Source: ZC4RG19 sp017577565
Lineage (GTDB): Bacteria; Actinomycetota; Acidimicrobiia; Acidimicrobiales; VFJN01
Direction: 5' to 3'
Assembly: GCA_047459075.1 (NCBI GenBank)
Contig: VSCH01000015.1
Coordinates: 1-64,000 of the forward strand
Length of the DNA: 64,000 nt
Shown: positions 49,563-58,460 of the stretch, piece after piece
Layout: every line of letters begins with the position of its first letter
Numbering within the stretch: position 1 is the first letter of the stretch
The notes under the pieces: generated by a model
What the model saw: the letters and a program-made list of their open reading frames with translations, nothing else
What the model was told of the DNA's origin: nothing
Databases searched by the model: none
Made by a program: the position numbers and the translations under genes

Positions 49563-50471
49563 TCAGCGCTGGTCGGCGGGCTGCGACCGGATGACCTCGT
49601 AGCCGAGGAGGCGCTCGGCCTCCTCGATGCCGCCCTGCAGGTCGCCGACCGCGTTGACCTTGGACAGGTCGACGCCCAGGGTGACCAGGGTCAGCGCGAT
49701 CTCGGCCGACAGGCCCGTGATGATGACGTTGGCGCCCATGAGGCGGGAGGCGTCGACGGTCTGGACGAGGTGGTTGGCCACGGTCGAGTCGATCTCGGGC
49801 ACGCCGGTGATGTCGATGACGACGACCTTGGCCCGGTTGGTGCGGATCGACCGCAGCAGCTGCTCGGTGAGCTGGCGGGCCCGCTGGCTGTCGAGCGCGC
49901 CGATGATCGGGAGGATGACCAGCCGCTCCCGCACCTGCAGCACCGGCGTCGACAGGTCGCGGATGGCCTCCTGCTGCTGGCGGATGACCCGCTCGCGCTC
50001 CTCGACGAAGCCGACCGCCACGGTGAGCGCGATGCGGTTGGCCGCCGGCTCGTACGCGTCGAGCACCCGCAGCAGCAGCTCGAAGTCGTGCTGGTACTTC
50101 TCGAACAGCGAGCGGGCGAGCACGTCCCGCAGCAGCAGGACGATGCCGAGCACCTCGTAGGTCTCGACACCCCGGGGGATGATGCGCTCGGAGAGGCTGC
50201 GGGCGTACTCCTCGAGGGCCTCGACGCTCCCCGTCTCCAGCGCCTCGACGTAGTTGTCGTAGACGCTGGTGGCCTCGTTGAAGACCTCGTCCGAGGTCAT
50301 GGCGGTCAGCAGGCCGGCCTCGGTGATGCGCCGGGCCCACTCCTCCCGCAGCTGGGTCCGGCGCTCCCGCAGGTGCGCCACGAGCTCGGGCAGCAGGGTG
50401 CTGTCGCCTCCCGACGTCGTGCTCGCCACATCCGCGCCGGCGCGGGCCGCAGGCTCGCTGGACGTCCCCAT
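49563..50471 (-). CDS. rsbR: stressosome sensor protein RsbR
   Basis: The 302-residue protein has an N-terminal helical, non-heme-globin-like sensor (~20-160, LPELVAHLRERRTQLREEWA, LGIVLLLRDVLARSLFEKY) and a C-terminal STAS domain (STPVLQVRERLVILPIIGAL, VVVIDITGVPEIDSTVANHL). RsbR with RsbS forms the stressosome core and takes RsbT phosphorylation. ATG 50471 (MGTSSEPAARAG) follows GGGAGG. It is the first gene of a five- or six-gene operon with overlapping or near-touching reading frames. Confidence 0.93.
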   Translation of the reverse strand: MGTSSEPAARAGADVASTTSGGDSTLLPELVAHLRERRTQLREEWARRITEAGLLTAMTSDEVFNEATSVYDNYVEALETGSVEALEEYARSLSERIIPRGVETYEVLGIVLLLRDVLARSLFEKYQHDFELLLRVLDAYEPAANRIALTVAVGFVEERERVIRQQQEAIRDLSTPVLQVRERLVILPIIGALDSQRARQLTEQLLRSIRTNRAKVVVIDITGVPEIDSTVANHLVQTVDASRLMGANVIITGLSAEIALTLVTLGVDLSKVNAVGDLQGGIEEAERLLGYEVIRSQPADQR

Positions 50472-50577
50472 CGCGTGCCTCCCAGGTCGGGCCCGCCGGG
50501 GCGCCACCCTACCCGGTGCAGATGGGGTGCATGCCCGGCGGCCGCCGACCCCCCGGGACGGCCGCCGGGCACACGGC

Positions 50578-50778
50578 CTAGAGCATCGGCCGCCCGAGCC
50601 CGTTGACCGACTCGCCGATGACGCGCAGCAGCATCCAGGCGGCCACGGCGATCATGAGGAGCGCGACCGTGGCCTGCGTGACGGCCCGCACGGCCCGGAC
50701 GTACCGCGGCGGCCGGAGCGGCGCGACGATGGCCTCGAACGCGGCGTCCCAGTCGATGGCGCCTTCGTCACGGTCCAC
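50578..50778 (-). CDS. small single-pass membrane protein
   Basis: The 66-residue protein starts at GTG 50778 (VDRDEGAIDWDAAFEAIVAP) with GGGGGG 5 nt upstream. One hydrophobic helix follows (ATVALLMIAVAAWMLLRVI), with a basic patch before it. The longer frame to 50937 lacks a ribosome-binding site. It lies 107 nt upstream of rsbR on the same strand and could be cotranscribed. No family was recognised. Confidence 0.65.
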   Translation of the reverse strand: MDRDEGAIDWDAAFEAIVAPLRPPRYVRAVRAVTQATVALLMIAVAAWMLLRVIGESVNGLGRPML

Positions 50779-50900
50779 CGGTCCCCCCTCTCTCCGCTCG
50801 GCCGCTCGATCGCTGACGTCAACGTCAGGTGTGTCACGTGTCACACTAGCGCACCGCACGCCGTCGTGCGTCCGTTCGTGCACCACCGGGGGAGGGGGAC

Positions 50901-52040
50901 ATGGGCGACGACCCGCAGGGATCGGTCCAGGAGGCACCGGAGATGCGCCGGTCGAGCCGCGACCACGCCGAGCTGCGGCGGCGCCTGACCGCCTGGCTGG
51001 CCGACCGGCTCCCCGCCGGCTCCTCGCCCGAGGTCACCGGGCTCGAGCCGACCTCGGCCAACGGCATGTCGAGCGAGACCCTCCGGGTCGAGGTGACCTG
51101 GACCGAGGTGGGCGCGCCCCGCTCCCACCGCCTCGTCGTCCGGCTGGCGCCGTCGCCCGAGGACGTGCCCGTCTTCCCCCGCTACGACCTCCCGGCCCAG
51201 TTCACGACCATCCGCCTGGTCGGCGAGCTCACCCGGGTGCCGGTGCCGCCGGTGTGGTGGTGCGAGCCCGACCCCGGACCGCTGGGGGCGCCGTTCTTCG
51301 TCATGGGGTGCGTCGAGGGCCGGGTGCCGCCCGACGTCATGCCCTACAACTTCGGCGACAGCTGGCTCGCCCAGGCCTCGCCGGAGGACCAGCGCCGGCT
51401 CCAGGACGCCACCGTCGCCGCCATCGCCGAGCTGCACGCCGTCGACCGCCCCAGCCACCGGTTCCCGCACCTCGTCACCGGCACCGGCGACACGCCGCTG
51501 GCGCGCCGGCTGTCGGTCGTCGACGAGTGGTACCGGTTCGCCTCGGCCGGCGGCTTCCGGTCCGAGCTGATCGAGCGGGGCCTCGCCTGGCTGCACGACC
51601 ACGTGCCGGCCGCGCCGTCCGGGCCCGTGCTGTGCTGGGGCGACGCGCGCATCGGCAACGTGATCTACGCCGGGTTCGAGCCGGCGGCGGTGCTCGACTG
51701 GGAGATGGCCACCCTCGGCCCCCGCGAGCTCGACGTGGCCTGGCTGATCTACGGCCACCGGGTCTTCGAGGACCTCGCCGCGTCGATGGGCCTGCCCGGC
51801 ATGCCCCACTTCCTGCGGGCCGAGGACGTGGCGTCCACCTACGAGGCGCTGACCGGGCACGCGCCACGCGACCTGGCCTGGTACGGCACGTTCGCCGCCG
51901 TGCAGTTCGGCATCGTGTTCCTGCGCACCGGCGCCCGGGCCGTCCGCTTCGGCGAGGCGCCGCCGCCGGACGACCCCGACGCGCTCCTCCACAACCGGGA
52001 GCCGCTCGAGCGCATGCTGGCCGGCACCTACTGGGGGTGA
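50901..52040 (+). CDS. phosphotransferase-family (APH-fold) protein, ACAD10/FadE36-like
   Basis: The 379-residue protein has the APH fold. The usual HGD catalytic loop reads LCWGDARIGNVIY, with Trp in place of His, and the metal site is AVLDWEMATLGP. This variant is typical of the ACAD10/FadE36-like phosphotransferases linked to hydroxy-acyl-CoA or steroid metabolism in actinobacteria. ATG 50901 has GGGGGAGGGGG upstream. The next gene starts inside its stop (GTGA). Confidence 0.88.
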   Translation: MGDDPQGSVQEAPEMRRSSRDHAELRRRLTAWLADRLPAGSSPEVTGLEPTSANGMSSETLRVEVTWTEVGAPRSHRLVVRLAPSPEDVPVFPRYDLPAQFTTIRLVGELTRVPVPPVWWCEPDPGPLGAPFFVMGCVEGRVPPDVMPYNFGDSWLAQASPEDQRRLQDATVAAIAELHAVDRPSHRFPHLVTGTGDTPLARRLSVVDEWYRFASAGGFRSELIERGLAWLHDHVPAAPSGPVLCWGDARIGNVIYAGFEPAAVLDWEMATLGPRELDVAWLIYGHRVFEDLAASMGLPGMPHFLRAEDVASTYEALTGHAPRDLAWYGTFAAVQFGIVFLRTGARAVRFGEAPPPDDPDALLHNREPLERMLAGTYWG

Positions 52041-53161
52041 CGGCGGTGGGCGACCTGCACCCCGTCCCGCTCGACGAGTTCCCGATCCACCAGGCGCCGC
52101 TCTCGCTGCGCCACGTCGCGACCAGCGACCGCAACTTCTACGACCGCTCGTACCTCAACGCCCACGACCGCACCGGCGACGTGTTCCTCGTCGCGGGCCA
52201 CGGCGTCTACCCCAACCTCGGCGTCGCCGACGCGTTCGTCACGGTCCGCCGGGGCGACCGCCAGTGGGTCGTGAGGTGCTCCGACGCGCTCGGCGACGAC
52301 CGCCTCACCCCCGCCGTCGGGCCCTTCCGCATCGAGGTCGTCGAGCCGCTCCGTCGCCTGCGGGTGGTCTGCGACACCGCCGACCGGGGCCTCGGGGTGG
52401 ACCTCAGGTGGGAGGCGTCGTTCCCGGCGGTCATGGAGCCCCGCCACGTCATGCTCGCCGGGGCCCGGCCGATCATCGACGCGTCCCGGTTCGCCCAGGT
52501 CGGCACGTGGTCCGGGACGATCTGCGTGGAGGGCGAGGACCTCCCGGTCACGCCCGACCGCTGGGTCGGCACCCGCGACCGCTCCTGGGGCATCCGCCCC
52601 GTCGGCGAGGCCGAGCCGCCGGGCCGGCCGCCGGACGACCCCACGGCCGGGCTCTGGTGGCTCTACGTACCGCTGCGCTTCGAGCGCTTCGCGTTGGTCG
52701 TCGTCGTCCAGGAGCAGCCCGACGGGTACCGCACCCTCGACGACGCCGTGCGGGTGTGGCCCGACGGGCGGGTCGAGCAGCTCGGCTGGCCCGAGGTCGA
52801 GATCGGCTACCGGCCCGGCACCCGCCTGCCCGAGCGGGCCCGGCTGCGGCTCCGGGAGCGGGGCGGGCGCCCGCTCGACCTCGAGGTCACCGCCCTCGGC
52901 CACATCGCCCTCCACGTCGGCGCCGGCTACGGCGGCGACCCCGACTGGGGCCACGGCCGGTGGCGGGGCCGGGGCTGGGTCGAGTGCGCCACCTACGACC
53001 TGCGCGACCCGGCCGTCGCCGCCCGGGTCCCCTTCGGCGTCGTCGACCACGTGGCCCGGGCGACGCTCGACGGCGAGGAGGGCTGGGGCCTCCTCGAGCA
53101 CGGCACGATGGGCCGCCACGACCCCTCCGGCTTCGCCGACTGGGACGCGGTCGCACCCTGA
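52037..53161 (+). CDS. conserved hypothetical protein coupled to the phosphotransferase
   Basis: This 374-residue protein is rich in beta-strands and Trp (RNFYDRSYLNAHDRTGDVFL, DRSWGIRPVG, GLWWLYVPLRFERFALVVVV). The pattern resembles the lipocalin-like double barrel of AttH/CrtC-type proteins, but that is a guess. Similar proteins occur beside such phosphotransferases in mycobacteria. GTG 52037 overlaps the preceding stop by 4 nt. No signal peptide is seen. Function is unknown. Confidence 0.8.
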   Translation: MTAVGDLHPVPLDEFPIHQAPLSLRHVATSDRNFYDRSYLNAHDRTGDVFLVAGHGVYPNLGVADAFVTVRRGDRQWVVRCSDALGDDRLTPAVGPFRIEVVEPLRRLRVVCDTADRGLGVDLRWEASFPAVMEPRHVMLAGARPIIDASRFAQVGTWSGTICVEGEDLPVTPDRWVGTRDRSWGIRPVGEAEPPGRPPDDPTAGLWWLYVPLRFERFALVVVVQEQPDGYRTLDDAVRVWPDGRVEQLGWPEVEIGYRPGTRLPERARLRLRERGGRPLDLEVTALGHIALHVGAGYGGDPDWGHGRWRGRGWVECATYDLRDPAVAARVPFGVVDHVARATLDGEEGWGLLEHGTMGRHDPSGFADWDAVAP

Positions 53162-53252
53162 GGGCCCTGTGGCCAGGGACGATGTGCGCCCGCCCGCGGC
53201 GCGCCTAGGGTCCCGCGGTCCGAAGGTCGGCGCGCACGTGCAGGGGGAACGG

Positions 53253-55808
53253 ATGGCCGAGGGAACGGGTCGAGACATCGCCGCGCTGGTGGCCCAGCTC
53301 ACGCTCGACGAGAAGGCCGCGCTCACCGCCGGCGCCGACATGTGGCACACGGTGTCCGTCCCCCGGCTGGGCATCCCGGCCGTGCGGATGACCGACGGCC
53401 CCAACGGCGCCCGGGGCACGCAGACCGGGCCGGCCGGCCCGGCGTCCGCCTGCCTGCCGTGCGGCGCCGCGCTCGGCGCCACCTGGGACCCCGAGCTGGT
53501 GGAGCGGGTCGGCGAGGTCCTCGGCGCCGAGGCCCGGGCCAAGGGCGCGCGGGTGCTGCTCGCCCCCACCGTCAACATGCACCGCTCGCCGCTCGCCGGG
53601 CGCAACTTCGAGTGCCTGTCCGAGGACCCGCTGCTCGCCGGCCGCCTCGCCGCCGCCTACGTCCGGGGCGTGCAGTCCCGGGGCGTCGCCGCCACCGTCA
53701 AGCACCTGGTCGGCAACGAGGCCGAGCACCAGCGCTACACGATCAGCTCGGACGTCGACGAGCGGCCGCTGCGGGAGATCTACCTCGTGCCCTTCGAGCT
53801 GGCGGTGCGCGAGGGCGGGGCGCTCGGGATCATGACCAGCTACAACCGCCTCAACGGCCGGTGGTGCACCGAGCAGCCCGAGCTGCTGCGCGACATCCTG
53901 CGGGACGAGTGGGGCTTCGAGGGCTTCGTCGTCACCGACTGGTTCGCCGTCGCCGTCACCGAGGCGTCGGCCGGGGCCGGTGTCGACCTCGAGATGCCGG
54001 GTCCGGGCCGGGCCTTCGGCCCGGCGCTGGCCGCCGCCGTGCGCGACGGGCGGGTCGACGAGCGGCTGGTCGACGAGCAGGTCACCCGCCTGCTCACCGT
54101 CCTCGACCGCATCGGCGCGCTCGACGACGACGGCCCGGGCGACGAGGGCGGCGAGGACCGGCCGGAGCACCGGGCCGTCGCCCGGCGGGCCGCGGCCGAG
54201 TCGACGGTCCTGCTGGCCAACCGGGGCGTGCTGCCGCTGGAGCCGGCCCGGCTGCGGCGGGTCGCGGTCGTCGGGCCCAACGCCGCCGACGCCCAGATCA
54301 TGGGCGGCGGCTCGGCGGCGCTGCGCTCGCACCCCGCCACCGGCCCGGTCGAGGCCCTGCGGGAGGCGCTCGGGCCCGGCGTCGAGGTCGTGCACGAACC
54401 GGGGTGCGACAACCGGCGCCGCACGCCGGTGCTCGGCGGCCCCACGACCACCGCGCCGGAGGGCGGCCCCGGCTTCACCGTCGACTGGTTCGCCGGGCCC
54501 GACCTCGCCGGCGACCCCGTGCGCCGCACGCACACGCCCTCCGCCGAGATCTTCGGGCTCGAGCCGCCGGTGCCGGAGCTGTCGGACGCCGAGGGCTGGT
54601 CGTGCCGCGCCCACACGACGCTCACCCCGACGGTGTCGGGCACCCACACCTTCACGCTCACCCAGGCGGGCCGCGCCCGCCTGATCGTCGACGGGCGGCC
54701 GGTCATCGACGGCTTCGCCGAGCGGCTGCCCCGGGGCACCGCCTTCTTCGGTCTCGGCAGCGCCGAGGTGGCGGCCAACGTCGAGCTGACCGCCGGGCGG
54801 CCGGTGGAGGTCACCGTCGAGCTGGCCACCGAGCGGCGGGGCGGCGCCGTGCGCATCGGCCACCGGGAGCCCGAGCCCGCCGACCTCCTGGACCGGGCCG
54901 TCGCGGCCGCGGCCGGCGCGGACGTCGCCGTGGTCGTCGTCGGCACGACCGGCGAGTGGGAGTCGGAGGGCGACGACCGCCCGGACATGGACCTGCCGGG
55001 CCGCCAGGACGAGCTGGTGCGCCGGGTGGCGGCGGCCAACCCGGCCACGGTCGTCGTCGTCAACGCGGCCTCGCCGGTCACGATGGACTGGGCCGACGAG
55101 GTGGGTGCCGTCCTGCAGGTCTGGTTCGGGGGGATGGAGATGGGCCCGGCCCTGGCCGACGTGCTGCTCGGCCGGGCCGAGCCCGCGGGCCGCCTCCCGT
55201 TCACCGTGCCGCTCCGGGTCGAGCACAACCCGACGGTCGGCAACTTCCCGGGCGAGAACGGGCACGTGCGCTACGGCGAGGGCCTGCTCGTCGGCTACCG
55301 CTGGTACGACACCCGCGAGCTCCCGGTGCGCTTCCCCTTCGGCCACGGCGGGTCGTACACGACGACGGCGCTCGGGGAGCCGGTGCTCGACCGCACGACC
55401 TTCACCGCCGGCGCCGGCGAGCGGCTCACCGTCCGGGTCCCGGTCACCAACACCGGCGACCGGCGGGGCGCCGAGGTCGTCCAGTGCTACGTCGCCCCCC
55501 GCGGCTCGCGCCTGTTCCGGCCCCGCCGCGAGCTCAAGGCCTTCGGCAAGGTGTGGCTCGACCCCGGCGAGACCGCCACGGTCGAGCTGACGTTGGACGA
55601 CCGGTCGTTCGCCTACTGGGACCCGACGATGCGCGACCGGGACGAGGTCGCCGCCAAGGCCGCCGCGGTGCCGATGGCCGGCGGTGGCCGGGGCCGGGGC
55701 CGCGAGCCCGGTTGGCGCGTCGACCCGGGCACCTACGAGCTGCACGTCGGCACCAGCGCCGCCGCCGTCGCCCACGTCGTGCCCGTCGAGGTCGTCGCCG
55801 GCGGTTAG
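53253..55808 (+). CDS. glycoside hydrolase family 3 beta-glucosidase with PA14 insert
   Basis: The 851-residue protein has an N-terminal TIM-barrel domain (RMTDGPNGARG, HLVGNEAEHQRY) with the catalytic Asp in GFVVTDWFAVA. An alpha/beta sandwich follows (VVVVGTTGEWESEGDDRPDM), interrupted by a PA14-like insert (SGTHTFTLTQAGRARLIVDG). The C-terminus is fibronectin-like (VPVTNTGDRRGAEVVQCYV). It cleaves beta-glucosides or related sugars. No signal peptide is seen, so it should act in the cytoplasm. ATG 53253 has GGGGG 5-6 nt upstream; the frame opens at 53169. Confidence 0.93.
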   Translation: MAEGTGRDIAALVAQLTLDEKAALTAGADMWHTVSVPRLGIPAVRMTDGPNGARGTQTGPAGPASACLPCGAALGATWDPELVERVGEVLGAEARAKGARVLLAPTVNMHRSPLAGRNFECLSEDPLLAGRLAAAYVRGVQSRGVAATVKHLVGNEAEHQRYTISSDVDERPLREIYLVPFELAVREGGALGIMTSYNRLNGRWCTEQPELLRDILRDEWGFEGFVVTDWFAVAVTEASAGAGVDLEMPGPGRAFGPALAAAVRDGRVDERLVDEQVTRLLTVLDRIGALDDDGPGDEGGEDRPEHRAVARRAAAESTVLLANRGVLPLEPARLRRVAVVGPNAADAQIMGGGSAALRSHPATGPVEALREALGPGVEVVHEPGCDNRRRTPVLGGPTTTAPEGGPGFTVDWFAGPDLAGDPVRRTHTPSAEIFGLEPPVPELSDAEGWSCRAHTTLTPTVSGTHTFTLTQAGRARLIVDGRPVIDGFAERLPRGTAFFGLGSAEVAANVELTAGRPVEVTVELATERRGGAVRIGHREPEPADLLDRAVAAAAGADVAVVVVGTTGEWESEGDDRPDMDLPGRQDELVRRVAAANPATVVVVNAASPVTMDWADEVGAVLQVWFGGMEMGPALADVLLGRAEPAGRLPFTVPLRVEHNPTVGNFPGENGHVRYGEGLLVGYRWYDTRELPVRFPFGHGGSYTTTALGEPVLDRTTFTAGAGERLTVRVPVTNTGDRRGAEVVQCYVAPRGSRLFRPRRELKAFGKVWLDPGETATVELTLDDRSFAYWDPTMRDRDEVAAKAAAVPMAGGGRGRGREPGWRVDPGTYELHVGTSAAAVAHVVPVEVVAGG

Positions 55809-55828
55809 GCCCGCCCGGGCGGGGGAAG
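55804..55828 (+). promoter_or_regulatory. SigB/SigF-like promoter before the 54-residue gene
   Basis: GTTA (55804-55807), 15 nt, GGGAAG (55823-55828). The spacing matches the clearer sites nearby, but the first element departs from GTTT/GTGT. It overlaps the GH3 stop. Confidence 0.4.
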
Positions 55829-55860
55829 GCTCTCGCGGTCCGCGACCGGAAGGACCGCCG

Positions 55861-56025
55861 ATGAGCGACGCCCCCGACGAGCGCACGCACGACGACGAGG
55901 CCCTCGACCCGGAGGCCGGCGAGGAGGCCGAGCGCGAGCGGGTCCTGCGGGAGACGGAGGCCGCCCGGCAGGACGCCGAGGAGGCGGTCCGGGAGGCGCG
56001 CCGCGAGGCCCGGGAGCGGCGCTGA
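55861..56025 (+). CDS. small charged helical protein
   Basis: This 54-residue protein starts at ATG 55861 with GGAAGGA six nt upstream. An acidic N-terminal half (SDAPDERTHDDEALDPEAGE) is followed by a highly charged helix (RERVLRETEAARQDAEEAVR) ending in Arg-rich residues. A coiled coil is likely. It has its own Shine-Dalgarno and a possible stress-sigma promoter. No family was recognised. Confidence 0.7.
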   Translation: MSDAPDERTHDDEALDPEAGEEAERERVLRETEAARQDAEEAVREARREARERR

Positions 56026-56061
56026 GCCGCACCCGCCGGGCAGCAGCGCGCGCGTACCCCT

Positions 56062-56086
56062 GTTTCCCGGCGGGGTCGCCGGGTTA
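56062..56086 (+). promoter_or_regulatory. SigB/SigF-type promoter before the 59-residue gene
   Basis: GTTT (56062-56065), exactly 15 nt, GGGTTA (56081-56086). The site lies 36 nt before ATG 56122, in an otherwise non-coding interval. It is a strong match to the class. Confidence 0.65.
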
Positions 56087-56121
56087 GGTTTCTCGGGAAC
56101 CACGAGCCGGAGGGAGCCGAC

Positions 56122-56301
56122 ATGGCTGACGTGATCACCGACCTCTCGGACGCCGACATCGCCACCGAGTGGCGGCACGAGAAGGCCAGCCAGACGACCG
56201 ACGACGACGCGACCGACGCGACGGACCAGGCCGACGACGCCGACGCCGTCGACCCCGACGAGGGGCCCGCCGACTCGGACACCGACCAGACGGACTCCTG
56301 A
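56122..56301 (+). CDS. small acidic protein upstream of the JmjC oxygenase
   Basis: This 59-residue protein starts at ATG 56122 with GGAGGGAG 5 nt upstream. The N-terminal third (MADVITDLSDADIATEWRHE) looks structured; the rest is almost entirely Asp, Thr, Ala and Ser. It precedes the JmjC/cupin oxygenase gene on the same strand within about 5-80 nt, depending on the oxygenase start. It could be a small stress protein or a substrate peptide of the oxygenase; neither is shown. No family was recognised. Confidence 0.7.
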   Translation: MADVITDLSDADIATEWRHEKASQTTDDDATDATDQADDADAVDPDEGPADSDTDQTDS

Positions 56302-56383
56302 GGCCCTGGCCGCCCGACGCTCCCCCGACGCGCTCGGCCGGTGCGTCGGTGACGTCGAGACGTTCCTGACGAGCCGCTTCGGT

Positions 56384-57553
56384 GTGGCGCCCCACCTCTG
56401 GCGCCACACCGGCTCGTTCGACGACGTCCTGTCACTGGCCGACGTCGACCGCCTGATCGCCGGCGCGGGGCTCCGCCGGCCCGCCGTCCGCCTGGTGCGG
56501 GACGGCACGGTCATCCCGCCGGCCGACTACACGCGCCGGGCCCGCACCGGCGGCACCACCATCAGCGACCTCGTCGACCCCGGCCGCGTCCTCGACCTCG
56601 TCGCGGACGGGGCCACGGTCGTGCTCCAGGGCCTGCACCGCTGGTGGCCGCCCGCGGCCCGCTTCTGCCGCGACATCGAGCTGGTGCTCGGCCACGCGGT
56701 CCAGGCCAACGCCTACCTCACGCCGGCCGGCGCCGCGGGCCTCGCCCCGCACCACGACACGCACGACGTGTTCGTCCTGCAGGTGGCGGGGTCCAAGCAC
56801 TGGACCGTCCGCCGGCCCTACCTCGACACGCCGCTCCCCCGCCACGCCAGCGACCACGAGGTCGCCGCCACCCAGCCCGTCCTGTTCGAGGCCGAGATGA
56901 CGAGCGGCGACGCCCTCTACCTGCCCCGGGGCGTCGTGCACTCGGCAGCCGCGCAGCGGGGGCTGTCGCTGCACCTGACCATCGGCATCCTGGCGACGAC
57001 CGTCCACGACGTGCTGCGCGAGCTGGTCGACCTCGCCGCCGAGGAGGTGCGGTTCCGCCGCAGCCTCGCCCCCGGCTGGGCGTTCGACCCCGACGGCGCC
57101 GAGGGCGAGGTGAAGGCCGCGATCGCCGCGCTCGTCGACTGGCTGGCGACGGCCGACGCCGGCGCCGTGGCCGAGCGCCTGCGCGACCGCTTCGTCGCCA
57201 ACCGCACCCCGCTGCTCGAGGGCCAGCTCCTCGAGATCGCCGCGCTCGACGAGATCGGCGACGACACGCAGGTCGTCCGCCGGCCGGCCGCGGTGGCGCA
57301 CCTGCGGGTCGAGCCCGGCGGCGACACCGGCGCCGGGGACGGCGGAGGGCCCCGCCTGCAGCTGGTCCTCGGCGACCGGCGCCTGACCATGCCGGCGGCC
57401 CTGGAGCCGGCGGTCCGCCGGCTGCTCGACGGCGAGCCCCACCGGGTCGGCGACCTCGCCGACCTGCTCGACGCGCCCAGCCGGCGGGTGCTCGTCCGCC
57501 GGCTCGTCCGCGAGGGGATCCTCTGCACGCGCCGGGCCCCGTCCGATGCCTGA
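56384..57553 (+). CDS. JmjC/cupin-type 2-oxoglutarate oxygenase (ROXA/NO66-like)
   Basis: The protein of 389 or more residues has a JmjC core with the iron-binding HxD in APHHDTHDVFVLQVAGSKHW and the distal His in LPRGVVHSAA, then a C-terminal winged-helix-like tail. The family hydroxylates ribosomal proteins or peptides using Fe(II), O2 and 2-oxoglutarate. GTG 56384 is the first ATG/GTG start, but the same frame upstream reads ALGRCVGDVETFLTSRFGV, which is the conserved family N-terminus. The real start is therefore upstream, perhaps CTG 56306. The next gene starts 8 nt before its stop. Confidence 0.85.
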   Translation: MAPHLWRHTGSFDDVLSLADVDRLIAGAGLRRPAVRLVRDGTVIPPADYTRRARTGGTTISDLVDPGRVLDLVADGATVVLQGLHRWWPPAARFCRDIELVLGHAVQANAYLTPAGAAGLAPHHDTHDVFVLQVAGSKHWTVRRPYLDTPLPRHASDHEVAATQPVLFEAEMTSGDALYLPRGVVHSAAAQRGLSLHLTIGILATTVHDVLRELVDLAAEEVRFRRSLAPGWAFDPDGAEGEVKAAIAALVDWLATADAGAVAERLRDRFVANRTPLLEGQLLEIAALDEIGDDTQVVRRPAAVAHLRVEPGGDTGAGDGGGPRLQLVLGDRRLTMPAALEPAVRRLLDGEPHRVGDLADLLDAPSRRVLVRRLVREGILCTRRAPSDA

Positions 57554-58460
57554 GCGGCTCGCGCTGCGCTGCGCCCCGGCCGCCCTGGCCCGGGCCGAGC
57601 CCCTGACCGGGACCGCCTCCCGCGTCCAGCGGTGGGTGATCGTCGAGCAGCCCGGCGCCTGGGGCAGCGACGCGCTGCGCCAGAGCGGCCTCGACACCGG
57701 CGTCGCCGAGCGACTGGCCGCGGAGGCCCGCCGCCACGGCGTCCGGGTCCTCCTGGGCCGCCGGCCCGGCCAGCGCCGGCTGGGGGCGGACCGGACCGTG
57801 CACCTCGTCCACGCCGCCCGGGAGGCGCGCTGGATCGAGCAGATCGAGCTCCCGGCCGACGAGCCCGCGGCGCTCCTCGACCTCGACCTCGGGGCGCTGG
57901 CCCTGCCGGAGCCGCCCGGGGTCGGACGGCCCGGGCCGCCCCTCCACCTGGTCTGCACCAACGGGCGCCACGACCCCTGCTGCGCCGACTTCGGGCGGCC
58001 GGTGGTGCGGGCGCTCGCCGCCGCGGGCGCGCCGGACGTGTGGGAGGTGTCGCACGTGGGCGGCGACCGCTTCGCGGCCAACCTCGTCTGCCTGCCGGAG
58101 GGCGTCTACTACGGCCGGGTCACGCCCGAGCGGGCGCCCGGGCTCGTCGCCGACCTGCGGGCGGGGTTCATCGACCTGGCCCACTACCGCGGCCGCAGCT
58201 TCCTGCCGCCGGTCGTCCAGGCCGCCGACGCGTTCGCCCGCGAGCACCTCGGCGAGCGCCGGGTCGACGGCCTCGCGCTGCTGTCCACCGAACGGCTGGA
58301 CGAGGGCGTCGTGGCCGTCCTCGTCCAGCAGCGGGACGGCGACGCCCTCCGGGTCGTGGTGCGGGCCGAGCGGGCGCCGGCGGTGCAGCTCACCTGCCTC
58401 GTCCACGAGGAGCGACGCCCCTGGGCCTACCGGCTCGTCGAGCTGGGCCCGCCGCGCTGA
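57546..58460 (+). CDS. sucrase/ferredoxin-like (Apd1/Aim32-type) protein, second copy
   Basis: The 304-residue protein has the family Cys cluster CTNGRHDPCC and the His region EVSHVGGDRFAANLV. The second His of the HxGGH motif is Asp here, unlike the copy at 36.7 kb. ATG 57546 overlaps the end of the JmjC gene by 8 nt, so the two are translationally coupled. It may supply electrons to the oxygenase or keep its iron reduced; this is inferred from coupling. It ends at a hairpin shared with a convergent small gene. Confidence 0.85.
   Translation: MPERLALRCAPAALARAEPLTGTASRVQRWVIVEQPGAWGSDALRQSGLDTGVAERLAAEARRHGVRVLLGRRPGQRRLGADRTVHLVHAAREARWIEQIELPADEPAALLDLDLGALALPEPPGVGRPGPPLHLVCTNGRHDPCCADFGRPVVRALAAAGAPDVWEVSHVGGDRFAANLVCLPEGVYYGRVTPERAPGLVADLRAGFIDLAHYRGRSFLPPVVQAADAFAREHLGERRVDGLALLSTERLDEGVVAVLVQQRDGDALRVVVRAERAPAVQLTCLVHEERRPWAYRLVELGPPR

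Noticed and set aside
50403..50471. SigB/F-type promoter before rsbR
   Set aside because: GGGTAG is present on the minus strand upstream, but no GTTT/GTGT lies at 14-16 nt from it.
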